A stretch of 64,000 nt of DNA, taken from Hydractinia symbiolongicarpus. Its lineage: Eukaryota > Cnidaria > Hydrozoa > Anthoathecata > Hydractiniidae. How positions within the stretch are numbered: position 1 is the first letter of the stretch; each line of letters starts with the position of its first letter. The stretch spans positions 310,001 through 374,000 of the forward strand of contig NC_079883.1 in the NCBI RefSeq assembly GCF_029227915.1. The letters are read 5' to 3'. The notes under the pieces were generated by a model, which saw only the letters and a list, made by a program, of their open reading frames with translations, was not told the origin of the DNA and did no database searches. Below, one piece after another: positions 8,315 through 21,902 of this stretch. The translations under genes were made by a program, and so were the position numbers.

Positions 8315-11300
8315 GATTAACATCTTTTATTCTGCGTCTTATCAAAAATGAAAACATTTTTGAAAACTACAAGTCTCATGCGTTTTAGTGGTGAAAAAAT
8401 AATTTAAAAAATCGTTCGGGAAATGAGTTTACTCCCTGGGTACTTTCTTTGTATACTTTTGACTATACGGGCCGAGTCCAGGATTTACGGGAAATCGCGG
8501 GTTTTCGTTTGCCGGCGATTAAACATCTTTTATTCAGCGTCTTATCAAAAATGAAAACATTTTTGAAAACTACAAGTCTCATGCGTTTTAGTGGTGAAAA
8601 GATAATTTAAAAAATCGTTCTGGAAATGAGTTTACTCCCTGGGTATCTTCTTTGTATACTTTTGACTATACGGGCCGAGTGCGGGATTTACGGGAATTCG
8701 CGGGTTTTCGTTTGCCGGCATTAAACTTCTTTTATTCAGCGTCTCATCAAAAATGAAAACATTTTTGAAAACTACAAGTCTCGTGCGTTTTAGTGGTGAA
8801 AAGATAATTTAAAAAATCGTTCTTGAAATTAGTTTACTCGCAGGGTACTTTCTTTGTATACTTTTGACTATACGGGCCGAGTCCGGGATTTACGGGAAAT
8901 CGCGGGTTTTCGTTTGCCGGCGATTAAACTTCTTTTATTCAGCGTCTCATCAAAAATGAAAACATTTTTGAAAACTACAAGTCTCGTGCGTTTTAGTGGT
9001 GAAAAGATAATTTAAAAAATCGTTCTGGAAATGAGTTTACTCGCAGGGTACTTTCTTTGTATACTTTTGACTATACGGGCGGAGACCGGGATTTACGGGA
9101 AATCGCGGGTTTTCGTTTGCCGGCGATTAAACTTCTTTTATTCCACGTCTCATCAAAAATGAAAACATTTTTGAAGACTACAAGTCTCATGCGTTTTAGT
9201 GGTGAAAAGATAATTTAAAAAATCGTTCTGGAAATGAGTTTACTCACAGGGTACTTTCTTTGTATATACTCGACTATACGGCCAAGCACGGGATTTACGG
9301 GAAATCGCGGGTTTTCGTTTGCCGGCGATTAAACTTCTTTCATTCAGCGTCTCAACAAAAATGAAAACATTTTTGAAAACTACAAGTCTCATGCGTTTTA
9401 GTGGTGAAAAAATAATTTAAAAAATCGTTCGGGAAATGAGTTTACTCACAGGGTACTTTCTTTGTATACATTCGACTATACGGGCCAAGCCCGGGATTTA
9501 CGGGAAATCGCAGGTTTTCGTTTGCCGGCGATTAAACTTCTTTTATTTCGCGTCTCATCAAAAATGAAAACATTTTTAAAAACTACAAGTCTCATGCGTT
9601 TTAGTGGTGGAAAGATAATTTAAAAAATCGTTCTGGAAATGAGTTTACTCACAGGGTAATTTCTTTGTTTATATCCGACTATACGGGCCAAGCCCGGGAT
9701 TTACGGGAAATCGCGGGTTTTCGTTTGCCGGCGATTAAACATCTTTTATTCAGCGTCTCATCAAAAATGAAAACATTTTTGAAAACTACAAGTGTCATGC
9801 GTTTTAGTGGTGAAAAGATAATTTAAAAAATCGTTCTGGAAATGAGTTTACTTCCTGGGTATTTTCTTTGTATACTTTTGACTATACGGGCCGAGTCCGG
9901 GATTTACGGGAATTCGCGGGTTTTCGTTTGCCGGCGATTAAACTTCTTTTAATCAGCGTCTCATCAAAAATGAAAACATTTTTGAAAACTACAAGTCTCG
10001 TGCGTTTTAGTGGTGAAAAGATAATTTAAAAAATCGTTCTTGAAATGAGTTTACTCGCAGGGTACTTTCTTTGTATACTTTTGACTATACGGGCCGAGTC
10101 CGGGATATACGGGAAATCGCGGGTTTTCGTTTGCCGGCGATTAAACTTCTTTTATTCAGCGTCTCATCAAAAATGAAAACATTTTTGAAAACTACAAGTC
10201 TCGTGCGTTTTAAGGGTGAAAAGATAATTAAAAAAATCGTTCTGGAAATGAGTGTACTCACAGGGTACTTTCTTTGTATATACTCGACTATACGGGCCAA
10301 GCACGGGATTTACAGGAAATCGCGGGTTTTCGTTTGCCGGCGATTAAACTTCTTTCATTCAGCGTCTCATCAAAAATGAAAACATTTTTGAAAACTACAA
10401 GTCTCATGCGTTTTAGTGGTGAAAAAATAATTTAAAAAATCGTTTGGGAAATGAGTTTACTCACAGGGTACTTTCTTTGCATACATTCGACTATACGGGC
10501 CAAGCCCGGGATTTACGGGAAATCGCGGGTTTTCGTTTGCCGGCGATTAAACATCTTTTATTCAGCGTCTTATCAAAAATGAAAACATTTTTGAAAACTA
10601 CAAGTCTCATGCGTTTTAGTGGTGAAAAGATAATTTAAAAAATCGTTCTGGAAATGAGTTTACTCCCTGGGTATCTTCTTTGTATACTTTTGACTATACG
10701 GGCCGAGTGCGGGATTTACGGGAATTCGCGGGTTTTCGTTTGCCGGCATTAAACTTCTTTTATTCAGCGTCTCATCAAAAATGAAAACATTTTTGAAAAC
10801 TACAAGTCTCGTGCGTTTTAGTGGTGAAAAGATAATTTAAAAAATCGTTCTTGAAATTAGTTTACTCGCAGGGTACTTTATTTGTATACTTTTGACTATA
10901 CGGGCCGAGTCCGGGATTTACGGGAAATCGCGGGTTTTCGTTTGCCGGCGATTAAACTTCTTTTATTCAGCGTCTCATCAAGAATGAAAACATTTTTGAA
11001 AACTAGAAAGTCTCGTGCGTTTTAGTGGTGAAAAGATAATTTAAAAAATCGTTCTGGAAATGAGTTTACTCGCAGGGTACTTTCTTTGTATACTTTTGAC
11101 TATACGGGCGGAGACCGGGATTTACGGGAAATCGCGGGTTTTCGTTTGCCGGCGATTAAACTTCTTTTATTCCGCGTCTCATCAAAAATGAAAACATTTT
11201 TAAAGACTACAAGTCTCATGCGTTTTAGTGGTGAAAAGATAATTTAAAAAATCGTTCTGGAAATGAGTTTACTCACAGGGTACTTTCTTTGTATATACTC

Positions 11301-12370
11301 GACTATACGGCCAAGCACGGGATTTACGGGAAATCGCGGGTTTTCGTTTGCCGGCGATTAAACTTCTTTCATTCAGCGTCTCATCAAAAATGAAAACATT
11401 TTTGAAAACTACAAGTCTCATGCGTTTTAGTGGTGAAAAAATAATTTAAAAAATCGTTTTGGAAATGAGTTTACTCACAGGGTACTTTCTTTGTATACAT
11501 TCGACTATACGGGCCAAGCCCGGGATTTACGGGAAATCGCAGGTTTTCGTTTGCCGGCGATTAAACTTCTTTTATTTCGCGTCTCATCAAAAATGAAAAC
11601 ATTTTTGAAAACTACAAGTCTCATGCGTTTTAGTGGTGGAAAGATAATTTAAAAAATCGTTCTGGAAATGAGTTTACTCACAGGGTAATTTCTTTGTTTA
11701 TATCCGACTATACGGGCCAAGCCCGGGATTTACGGGAAATCGCGGGTTTTCGTTTGCCGGCGATTAAACATCTTTTATTCAGCGTCTCATCAAAAATGAA
11801 AACATTTTTGAAAACTACAAGTGTCATGCGTTTTAGTGGTGAAAAGGTAATTTAAAAAATCGTTCTGGAAATGAGTTTACTCCCTGGGTATTTTCTTTGT
11901 ATACTTTTGACTATACGGGCCGAGTCCGGGATTTACGGGAATTCGCGGGTTTTTGTTTGCCGGCGATTAAACTTCTTTTATTCAGCGTGTCATCAAAAAT
12001 GAAAACATTTTTGAAAACTACAAGTCTCGTGCGTTTTAGTGGTGAAAAGATAATTTAAAAAATAGTTCTTGAAATGAGTTTACTCGCAGGGTACTTTCTT
12101 TGTATACTTTTGACTATACGGGCCAAGCACGGGATTTACGGGAAGTCGCGGGTTTTCGTTTGCCGGCGATTAAACTTCTTTCATTCAGCGTCTCATCAAA
12201 AATGAAAACATTTTTGAAAACTACAAGTCTCATGCGTTTTAGTGGTGAAAAATTAATTTAAAAAATCGTTCGGGAAATGAGTTTACTCACAGGGTACTTT
12301 CTTTGCATACATTCGACTATACGGGCCAAACCCGGGATTTACGGGAAATCGCGGGTTTTCGTTTGCCGGC
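8315..12370 (+). repeat. Higher-order unit U6: 20 monomers
   Basis: Order: a b c g h i j k l m n, then b c g h i j k e f. The second half lacks the leading a, so b follows n directly at 10,545. In the other large copy an a monomer is present at the matching place (40,953-41,154). The g copy at 10,950 has one extra base (ACTAGAAAG), so it is 204 bp. Unit length 4,056 bp agrees with 20 monomers minus five short ones plus one insertion. The l-m pair at 9936-10341 leaves a frame open for about 100 codons on the plus strand because m replaces the TAA after ATAATT; this is not a gene. Confidence 0.82.
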
Positions 12371-15006
12371 GATTAACATCTTTTATTCTGCGTCTTATCA
12401 AAAATGAAAACATTTTTGAAAACTACAAGTCTCATGCGTTTTAGTGGTGAAAAAATAATTTAAAAAATCGTTCGGGAAATGAGTTTACTCCCTGGGTACT
12501 TTCTTTGTATACTTTTGACTATACGGGCCGAGTCCAGGATTTACGGGAAATCGCGGGTTTTCGTTTGCCGGCGATTAAACATCTTTTATTCAGCGTCTTA
12601 TCAAAAATGAAAACATTTTTGAAAACTACAAGTCTCATGCGTTTTAGTGGTGAAAAGATAATTTAAAAAATCGTTCTGGAAATGAGTTTACTCACTGGGT
12701 ATCTTCTTTGTATACTTTTGACTATACGGGCCGAGTGCGGGATTTACGGGAATTCGCGGGTTTTCGTTTGCCGGCATTAAACTTCTTTTATTCAGCGTCT
12801 CATCAAAAATGAAAACATTTTTGAAAACTACAAGTCTCGTGCGTTTTAGTGGTGAAAAGATAATTTAAAAAATCGTTCTTGAATATAGTTTACTCGCAGG
12901 GTACTTTCTTTGTATACTTTTGACTATACGGGCCGAGTCCGGGATTTACGGGAAATCGCGGGTTTTCGTTTGCCGGCGATTAAACTTCTTTTATTCAGCG
13001 TCTCATCAAAAATGAAAACATTTTTGAAAACTACAAGTCTCGTGCGTTTTAGTGGTGAAAAGATAATTTAAAAAATCGTTCTGGAAATGAGTTTACTCGC
13101 AGTGTACTTTCTTTGTATACTTTTGACTATACGGGCGGAGACCGGGATTTACGGGAAATCGCGGGTTTTCGTTTGCCGGCGATTAAACTTCTTTTATTCC
13201 GCGTCTCATCAAAAATGAAAACATTTTTGAAGACTACAAGTCTCATGCGTTTTAGTGGTGAAAAGATAATTTAAAAAATCGTTCTGGAAATGAGTTTACT
13301 CACAGGGTACTTTCTTTGTATATACTCGACTATACGGCCAAGCACGGGATTTACGGGAAATCGCGGGTTTTCGTTTGCCGGCGATTAAACTTCTTTCATT
13401 CAGCGTCTCATCAAAAATGAAAACATTTTTGAAAACTACAAGTCTCATGCGTTTTAGTGGTGAAAAAATAATTTAAAAAATCGTTCGGGAAATGAGTTTA
13501 CTCACAGGGTACTTTCTTTGTATACATTCGACTATACGGGCCAAGCCCGGGATTTACGGGAAATCGCGGGTTTTCGTTTGCCGGCGATTAAACATCTTTT
13601 ATTCAGCGTCTCATCAAAAATGAAAACATTTTTGAAAACTACAAGTGTCATGCGTTTTAGTGGTGAAAAGATAATTTAAAAAATCGTTCTGGAAATGAGT
13701 TTACTCCCTGGGTATTTTCTTTGTATACTTTTGACTATACGGGCCGAGTCCGGGATTTACGGGAATTCGCGGGTTTTCGTTTGCCGGCGATTAAACTTCT
13801 TTTAATCAGCGTCTCATCAAAAATGAAAACATTTTTGAAAACTACAAGTCTCGTGCGTTTTAGTGGTGAAAAGATAATTTAAAAAATCGTTCTTGAAATG
13901 AGTTTACTCGCAGGGTACTTTCTTTGTATACTTTTGACTATACGGGCCGAGTCCGGGATATACGGGAAATCGCGGGTTTTTGTTTGCCGGCGATTAAACT
14001 TCTTTTATTCGGCGTCTCATCAAAAATGAAAACATTTTTGAAAACTACAAGTCTCGTGCGTTTTAGTGGTGAAAAGATAATTAAAAAAATCGTTCTGAAA
14101 ATGAGTTTACTCGCAGGGTACTTTCTTTGTATACTTTTGACTATACGGGCCGAGTCCGGGATTTACGGGAAATCGCGGGTTTTCGTTTGCCGGCGATTAA
14201 ACTTCTTTTATTCAGCGTCTCATCAAAAATGAAAACATTTTTGAAAACTACAAGTCTCATGCGTTTTAGTGGTGGAAAGATAATTTAAAAAATCGTTCTG
14301 GAAATGAGTTTACTCACAGGGTAATTTCTTTGTTTATATCCGACTATACGGGCCAAGCCCGGGATTTACGGGAAATCGCGGGTTTTCGTTTGCCGGCGAT
14401 TAAACATCTTTTATTCAGCGTCTCATCAAAAATGAAAACATTTTTGAAAACTACAAGTGTCATGCGTTTTAGTGGTGAAAAGGTAATTTAAAAAATCGTT
14501 CTGGAAATGAGTTTACTCCCTGGGTATTTTCTTTGTATACTTTTGACTATACGGGCCGAGTCCGGGATTTACGGGAATTCGCGGGTTTTTGTTTGCCGGC
14601 GATTAAACTTCTTTTATTCAGCGTGTCATCAAAAATGAAAACATTTTTGAAAACTACAAGTCTCGTGCGTTTTAGTGGTGAAAAGATAATTTAAAAAATA
14701 GTTCTTGAAATGAGTTTACTCGCAGGGTACTTTCTTTGTATACTTTTGACTATACGGGCCAAGCGCGGGATTTACGGGAAGTCGCGGGTTTTCGTTTGCC
14801 GGCGATTAAACTTCTTTCATTCAGCGTCTCATCAAAAATGAAAACATTTTTGAAAACTACAAGTCTCATGCGTTTTAGTGGTGAAAAATTAATTTAAAAA
14901 ATCGTTCGGGAAATGAGTTTACTCACAGGGTACTTTCTTTGCATACATTCGACTATACGGGCCAAGCCCGGGATTTACGGGAAATCGCGGGTTTTCGTTT
15001 GCCGGC
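12371..15006 (+). repeat. Higher-order unit U7: 13 monomers
   Basis: Order a b c g h i k l m d k e f, with starts from 12,371 at about 203-bp steps. The b copy carries ACTCACTGGGTATC, the c copy TTGAATATAG, the second k copy GAAAAGGTAATTT and the e copy GTGTCATC. It corresponds to 42,473-45,109 in the second large copy. There a short i-j pair replaces the single d, making that unit one monomer longer at this point. Confidence 0.82.
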
Positions 15007-18000
15007 GATTAACATCTTTTATTCTGCGTCTTATCAAAAATGAAAACATTTTTGAAAACTACAAGTCTCATGCGTTTTAGTGGTGAAAAAATAATTTAAA
15101 AAATCGTTCGGGAAATGAGTTTACTCCCTGGGTACTTTCTTTGTATACTTTTGACTATACGGGCCGAGTCCAGGATTTACGGGAAATCGCGGGTTTTCGT
15201 TTGCCGGCGATTAAACATCTTTTATTCAGCGTCTTATCAAAAATGAAAACATTTTTGAAAACTACAAGTCTCATGCGTTTTAGTGGTGAAAAGATAATTT
15301 AAAAAATCGTTCTGGAAATGAGTTTACTCACTGGGTATCTTCTTTGTATACTTTTGACTATACGGGCCGAGTGCGGGATTTACGGGAATTCGCGGGTTTT
15401 CGTTTGCCGGCATTAAACTTCTTTTATTCAGCGTCTCATCAAAAATGAAAACATTTTTGAAAACTACAAGTCTCGTGCGTTTTAGTGGTGAAAAGATAAT
15501 TTAAAAAATCGTTCTTGAAATTAGTTTACTCGCAGGGTACTTTCTTTGTATACTTTTGACTATACGGGCCGAGTCCGGGATTTACGGGAAATCGCGGGTT
15601 TTCGTTTGCCGGCGATTAAACTTCTTTTATTCAGCGTCTCATCAAAAATGAAAACATTTTTGAAAACTACAAGTCTCGTGCGTTTTAGTGGTGAAAAGAT
15701 AATTTAAAAAATCGTTCTGGAAATGAGTTTACTCGCAGTGTACTTTCTTTGTATACTTTTGACTATACGGGCGGAGACCGGGATTTACGGGAAATCGCGG
15801 GTTTTCGTTTGCCGGCGATTAAACTTCTTTTATTCCGCGTCTCATCAAAAATGAAAACATTTTTGAAGACTACAAGTCTCATGCGTTTTAGTGGTGAAAA
15901 GATAATTTAAAAAATCGTTCTGGAAATGAGTTTACTCACAGGGTACTTTCTTTGTGTATACTCGACTATACGGCCAAGCACGGGATTTACGGGAAATCGC
16001 GGGTTTTCGTTTGCCGGCGATTAAACTTCTTTCATTCAGCGTCTCATCAAAAATGAAAACATTTTTGAAAACTACAAGTCTCATGCGTTTTAGTGGTGAA
16101 AAAATAATTTAAAAAATCGTTCGGGAAATGAGTTTACTCACAGGGTACTTTCTTTGTATACATTCGACTATACGGGCCAAGCCCGGGATTTACGAGAAAT
16201 CGCAGGTTTTCGTTTGCCGGCGATTAAACTTCTTTTATTTCGCGTCTCATCAAAAATGAAAACATTTTTAAAAACTACAAGTCTCATGCGTTTTAGTGGT
16301 GGAAAGATAATTTAAAAAATCGTTCTGGAAATGAGTTTACTCACAGGGTAATTTCTTTGTTTATATCCGACTATACGGGCCAAGCCCGGGATTTACGGGA
16401 AATCGCGGGTTTTCGTTTGCCGGCGATTAAACATCTTTTATTCAGCGTCTCATCAAAAATGAAAACATTTTTGAAAACTACAAGTGTCATGCGTTTTAGT
16501 GGTGAAAAGATAATTTAAAAAATCGTTCTGGAAATGAGTTTACTCCCTGGGTATTTTCTTTGTATACTTTTGACTATACGGGCCGAGTCCGGGATTTACG
16601 GGAATTCGCGGGTTTTCGTTTGCCGGCGATTAAACTTCTTTTAATCAGCGTCTCATCAAAAATGAAAACATTTTTGAAAACTACAAGTCTCGTGCGTTTT
16701 AGTGGTGAAAAGATAATTTAAAAAATCGTTCTTGAAATGAGTTTACTCGCAGGGTACTTTCTTTGTATACTTTTGACTATACGGGCCGAGTCCGGGATAT
16801 ACGGGAAATCGCGGGTTTTTGTTTGCCGGCGATTAAACTTCTTTTATTCAGCGTCTCATCAAAAATGAAAACATTTTTGAAAACTACAAGTCTCGTGCGT
16901 TTTAGTGGTGAAAAGATAATTAAAAAAATCGTTCTGAAAATGAGTTTACTCGCAGGGTACTTTCTTTGTATACTTTTGACTATACGGGCCGAGTCCGGGA
17001 TTTACGGGAAATCGCGGGTTTTCGTTTGCCGGCGATTAAACTTCTTTTATTCAGCGTCTCATCAAAAATGAAAACATTTTTGAAAACTACGAGTCTCATA
17101 CGTTTTAGTGGTGAAAAAATAATTTAAAAAATCGTTCGGGAAATGAGTTTACTCCCTGGGTATCTTCTTTGTATACTTTTGACTATACGGGCCGAGTCCG
17201 GGATTTACGGGAAATCGCGGGTTTTCGTTTGCCGGCGATTAAACTTCTTTTATTCCGCGTGTAATCAAAAATGAAAACATTTTTGAAGACTACAAGTCTC
17301 ATGCGTTTTAGTGGTGAAAAGATAATTTAAAAAATCGTTCTGGAAATGAGTGTACTCACAGGGTACTTTCTTTGTATATACTCGACTATACGGGCCAAGC
17401 ACGGGATTTACGGGAAATCGCGGGTTTTCGTTTGCGGCGATTAAACTTCTTTCATTCAGCGTCTCATCAAAAATGAAAACATTTTTGAAAACTACAAGTC
17501 TCATGCGTTTTAGTGGTGAAAAAATAATTTAAAAAATCGTTCAGGAAATGAGTTTACTCCCTGGGTACTTTCTTTGTATACTTTTGACTATACGGGCCGA
17601 GTCCAGGATTTACGGGAAATCGCGGGTTTTCGTTTGCCGGCGATTAAACATCTTTTATTCAGCGTCTTATCAAAAATGAAAACATTTTTGAAAACTACAA
17701 GTCTCATGCGTTTTAGTGGTGAAAAGATAATTTAAAAAATCGTTCTGGAAATGAGTTTACTCCCTGGGTATCTTCTTTGTATACTTTTGACTATACGGGC
17801 CGAGTCCGGGATTTACGGGAAATCGCGGGTTTTCGTTTGCCGGCGATTAAACTTCTTTTATTCCGCGTCTCATCAAAAATGAAAACATTTTTGAAGACTA
17901 CAAGTCTCATGCGTTTTAGTGGTGAAAAGATAATTTAAAAAATCGTTCTGGAAATGAGTGTACTCACAGGGTACTTTCTTTGTATATACTCGACTATACG

Positions 18001-18250
18001 GGCCAAGCACGTGATTTACGGGAAATCGCGGGTTTTCGTTTGCCGGCGATTAAACTTCTTCCATTCAGCGTCTCATCAAAAATGAAAACATTTTTGAAAA
18101 CTACAAGTCTCATGCGTTTTAGTGGTGAATAAATAATTTAAAAAATCGTTCGGGAAATGAGTTTACTCACAGAGCACTTTGTTTGCATACATACGACTAT
18201 ACGGGCCAAACCCGGGATTTACGGGAAATCGCGGGTTTTCGTTTGCCGGC
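15007..18250 (+). repeat. Higher-order unit U8: 16 monomers
   Basis: Starts at 15,007 with a b c g h i j k l m. It continues with a monomer marked ACGAGTCTCATACG (17,034), a p monomer with GCGTGTAATC (17,237), a chimera with an f-like start and an a-like end marked CGTTCAGG (17,440), then b, p and a divergent f-like monomer at 18,048 (ACTCACAGAGCACTTTG). One C is missing just before 17,440 (TTTGCGGCG); the matching place near 47,543 keeps it, which shifts the copy offset from 30,103 to 30,104. Confidence 0.83.
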
Positions 18251-21200
18251 GATTAACATCTTTTATTCTGCGTCTTATCAAAAATGAAAACATTTTTGAA
18301 AACTACAAGTCTCATGCGTTTTAGTGGTGAAAAAATAATTTAAAAAATCGTTCGGGAAATGAGTTTACTCCCTGGGTACTTTCTTTGTATACTTTTGACT
18401 ATACGGGCCGAGTCCAGGATTTACGGGAAATCGCGGGTTTTTGTTTGCCGGCGATTAAACATCTTTTATTCAGCGTCTTATCAAAAATGAAAACATTTTT
18501 GAAAACTACAAGTCTCATGCGTTTTAGTGGTGAAAAGATAATTTAAAAAATCGTTCTGGGAATGAGTTTACTCCCTGGGTATTTTCTTTGTATACTTTTG
18601 ACTATACGGGCCGAGTTCGGGATTTACGGGAATTCGCGGGTTTTCGTTTGCCGGCGATTAAACTTCTTTCATTCAGCGTCTCATCAAAAATGATAACATT
18701 TTTGAAAACTACAAGTCTCATGCGTTTTAGTGGTGAAAAAATAATTTAAAAAATCGTTCGGGAAGTGAGTTTACTCACAGGGTACTTTCTTTGCATACAT
18801 TCGACTATACGGGCCAAGCCCGGGATTTACAGGAAATCGCGGGTTTTCGTTTGCCGGCGATTAACATCTTTTATTCTGCGTCTTATCAAAAAATTAAACA
18901 TTTTTGAAAACTACAAGTCTCATGCGTTTTAGTGGTGAAAAAATAATTTAAAAAATCGTTCGGGAAATGCGTTTACTCCCTAGGTACTTTCTTTGTATAC
19001 TTATGACTATACGGGCCGAGTCCAGGATTTACGGGAAATCGCGGGTTTTCGTTTGCCGGCGATTAAACATCTTTTATTCAGCGTCTTATCAAAAATGAAA
19101 ACATTTTTGAAAACTACAAGTCTCATGCGTTTTAGTGGGGAAAAGATAATTTAAAAAATCGTTCTGGAAATGAGTTTACTCCCTGGGTATTTTCTTTGTA
19201 TACTTTTGACTATACGGGCCGAGTTCGGGATTTACGGGAATTCGCGGGTTTTCGTTTGCCGGCGATTTAACTTCTTTTATTCAGCGTCCCATTAAAAATG
19301 AAAACATTTTTGAAAACTACAAGTCTCGTGCGTTTTAGTGGTGAAAAGATAATTTAAAAAATCGTTCTGGAAATGGGTTTACTCGCAGGGTACTTTCTTT
19401 GTATACTTTTGACTATACGGGCCGAGTCCGGTGTTTACGGGAAATCGCGGGTTTTTGTTTGCCGGCGATTAAACTTCTTTTATTCGGCGTCTCATCAAAA
19501 ATGAAAACATTTTTGAAAACTACAAGTCTCATGCGTTTTAGTGGTGAAAAGATAATATAAAAAATCGTTCTGGAAAGGAGTTTACTGACAGGGTACTTTC
19601 TTTGTATATACTCGACTATACGAGCCAAGCACGGAATTTACGGGAAATTGCGGGTTTTCGTTTGCCGGCGATTAAAATTCTTTTATTCAGCGTCTCATCA
19701 AAAATGAAAACCTTTTTGAAAACTACAAGTCTCATGCGTTTTAGTGGTGAAAAAATAATTTAAAAAATCGTTCGGGAAATGAGTTTACTCACAGGGTACT
19801 TTCTTTGTATACATACGAATATACGGGCCAAGCCCGGGATTTACGGGAAATCGCGGGTTTTCGTTTGCCGGCGATTAAACTTCTTTCATTAAGCGTCTCA
19901 TCAAAAATAAAAACATTCCTGAAAACTACAAGTCTCATGTGTTTTAGTGGTGAAAAAAAAATTTAAAAAATCGTTCGGGAAATGAGTTTACTCCCTGGGT
20001 ACTTTCTTTGTATACTTTTGACTATACGGGCCGAGTCCGGGATTTACGGGAAATCGCGGATTTTCGTTTGCCGGCGATTAAACTTCTTTTATTCAGCGTC
20101 TTATCAAAAATTTAAACATTTTTGAAAACTACAAGTCTCATGCGTTTTAGTGGTGAAAAAATAATTTAAAAAATCGTTCGGGAAATGCGTTTACTCCCTG
20201 GGTACTTTCTTTGTATACTTTTGACTATACGGGCCGAGTCCAGGATTTACGGGAAATCGCGGGTTTTCGTTTGCCGGCGATTAAACATCTTTTATTCAGC
20301 GTCTTATCAAAAATGAAAACATTTTTGAAAACTACAAGTCTCATGCGTTTTAGTGGTGAAAAAATAATTTAAAAAATCGTTCTGGAAATGAGTTTACTCC
20401 CTGGGTATTTTCTTTGTATACTTTTGACTATACGGGCCGAGTTCGGGATTTACGGGAATTCGCGGGTTTTCGTTTGCCGGCGATTTAACTTCTTTTATTC
20501 AGCGTCCCATTAAAAATGAAAACATTTTTGAAAACTACAAGTCTCGTGCGTTTTAGTGGTGAAAAGATAATTTAAAAAATCGTTCTTGAAATGGGTTTAC
20601 TCGCAGGGTACTTTCTTTGTATACTTTTGACTATACGGGCCGAGTCCGGGGTTTACGGGAAATCGCGGGTTTTTGTTTGCCGGCGATTAAACTTCTTTTA
20701 TTCGGCGTCTCATCAAAAATGAAAACATTTTTGAAAACTACAAGTCTCATGCGTTTTAGTGGTGAAAAGATAATATAAAAAATCGTTCTGGAAAGGAGTT
20801 TACTGACAGGGTACTTTCTTTGTATATACTCGACTATACGAGCCAAGCACGGAATTTACGGGAAATTGCGGGTTTTCGTTTGCCGGCGATTAAAATTCTT
20901 TTATTCAGCGTCTCATCAAAAATGAAAACCTTTTTGAAAACTACAAGTCTCATGCGTTTTAGTGGTGAAATAATAATTTAAAAAATCGTTCGGGAAATGA
21001 GTTTACTCACAGGGTACTTTCTTTGTATACATACGAATATACCGGCCAAGCCCGGGATTTACGGGAAATCGCGGGTTTTTGTTTGCCGGCGATTAAACTT
21101 CTTTTATTCGGCGTCTCATCAAAAATGAAAACATTTTTGAAAACTACAAGTCTCATGCGTTTTAGTGGTGAAAAGATAATATAAAAAATCGTTCTGGAAA

Positions 21201-21902
21201 GGAGTTTACTGACAGGGTACTTTCTTTGTATATACTCGACTATACGAGCCAAGCACGGAATTTACGGGAAATTGCGGGTTTTCGTTTGCCGGCGATTAAA
21301 ATTCTTTTATTCAGCGTCTCATCAAAAATGAAAACCTTTTTGAAAACTACAAGTCTCATGCGTTTTAGTGGTGAAAAAATAATTTAAAAAATCGTTCGGG
21401 AAATGAGTTTACTCACAGGGTACTTTCTTTGTATACATACGAATATACGGGCCAAGCCCGGGATTTACGGGAAATCGCGGGTTTTCGTTTGCCGGCGATT
21501 AAACTTCTTTCATTAAGCGTCTCATCAAAAATGAAAACATTCCTGAAAACTACAAGTCTCATGTGTTTTAGTGGTGAAAAAAAAATTTAAAAAATCGTTC
21601 GGGAAATGAGTTTACTCCCTGGGTACTTTCTTTGTATACTTTTGACTATACGGGCCGAGTCCGGGATTTACGGGAAATCGCGGGTTTTCGTTTGCCGGCG
21701 ATTAAACTTCTTTTATTCAGCGTCTCATCAAAAATGAAAACATTTTTGAAAACTACAAGTCTCGTGCGTTTTAGTGGTGAAAAGATAATTTAAAAAATCG
21801 TTCTGAAAATGAGTTTACTCGCAGGGTACTTTTTTTGTATACTTTTGACTATACGGGCCGAGTCCGGGATTTACGGGAAATCGCGGTTTTTCGTTTGCCG
21901 GC
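18251..21902 (+). repeat. Higher-order unit U9: 18 monomers, t3-t6 cassettes
   Basis: Starts at 18,251, 18,453, 18,656, 18,859, 19,061 and then every 203 bp to 21,700. It contains a-b-t3-t4-t5-t6 (18,859-20,075), a-b-t3-t4-t5 (20,076-21,090), then t4-t5-t6-t7 (21,091-21,902). The a copies at 18,859 and 20,076 have lost the ATG of the core (AAATTAAAC or AATTTAAAC). The t3 copies begin GATTTAAC. The pair 20,685-21,090 is repeated directly at 21,091-21,496, a dimer duplication of 406 bp. Confidence 0.82.

Noticed and set aside
10071-10379. Plus-strand open frames of 102 codons (also at 13,924, 16,763, 40,479, 43,824 and 46,866)
   Set aside because: They span one and a half satellite monomers and arise where an m monomer changes the TAA after ATAATT. 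The monomer length is not a multiple of three, the products have no recognisable domain, and the frame ends at random in the next monomer.
19413-19628. Recurring minus-strand open frames of 71 codons (20,631; 23,676; 49,517; 50,735; 55,402; 57,835; 60,473; 62,298; 63,718 and others)
   Set aside because: Most lie over t4 monomers, where GATAATATAAA replaces GATAATTTAAA and turns an antisense TAA into TAT. One substitution explains them. They share sequence because the repeat does, not because a gene family is present.
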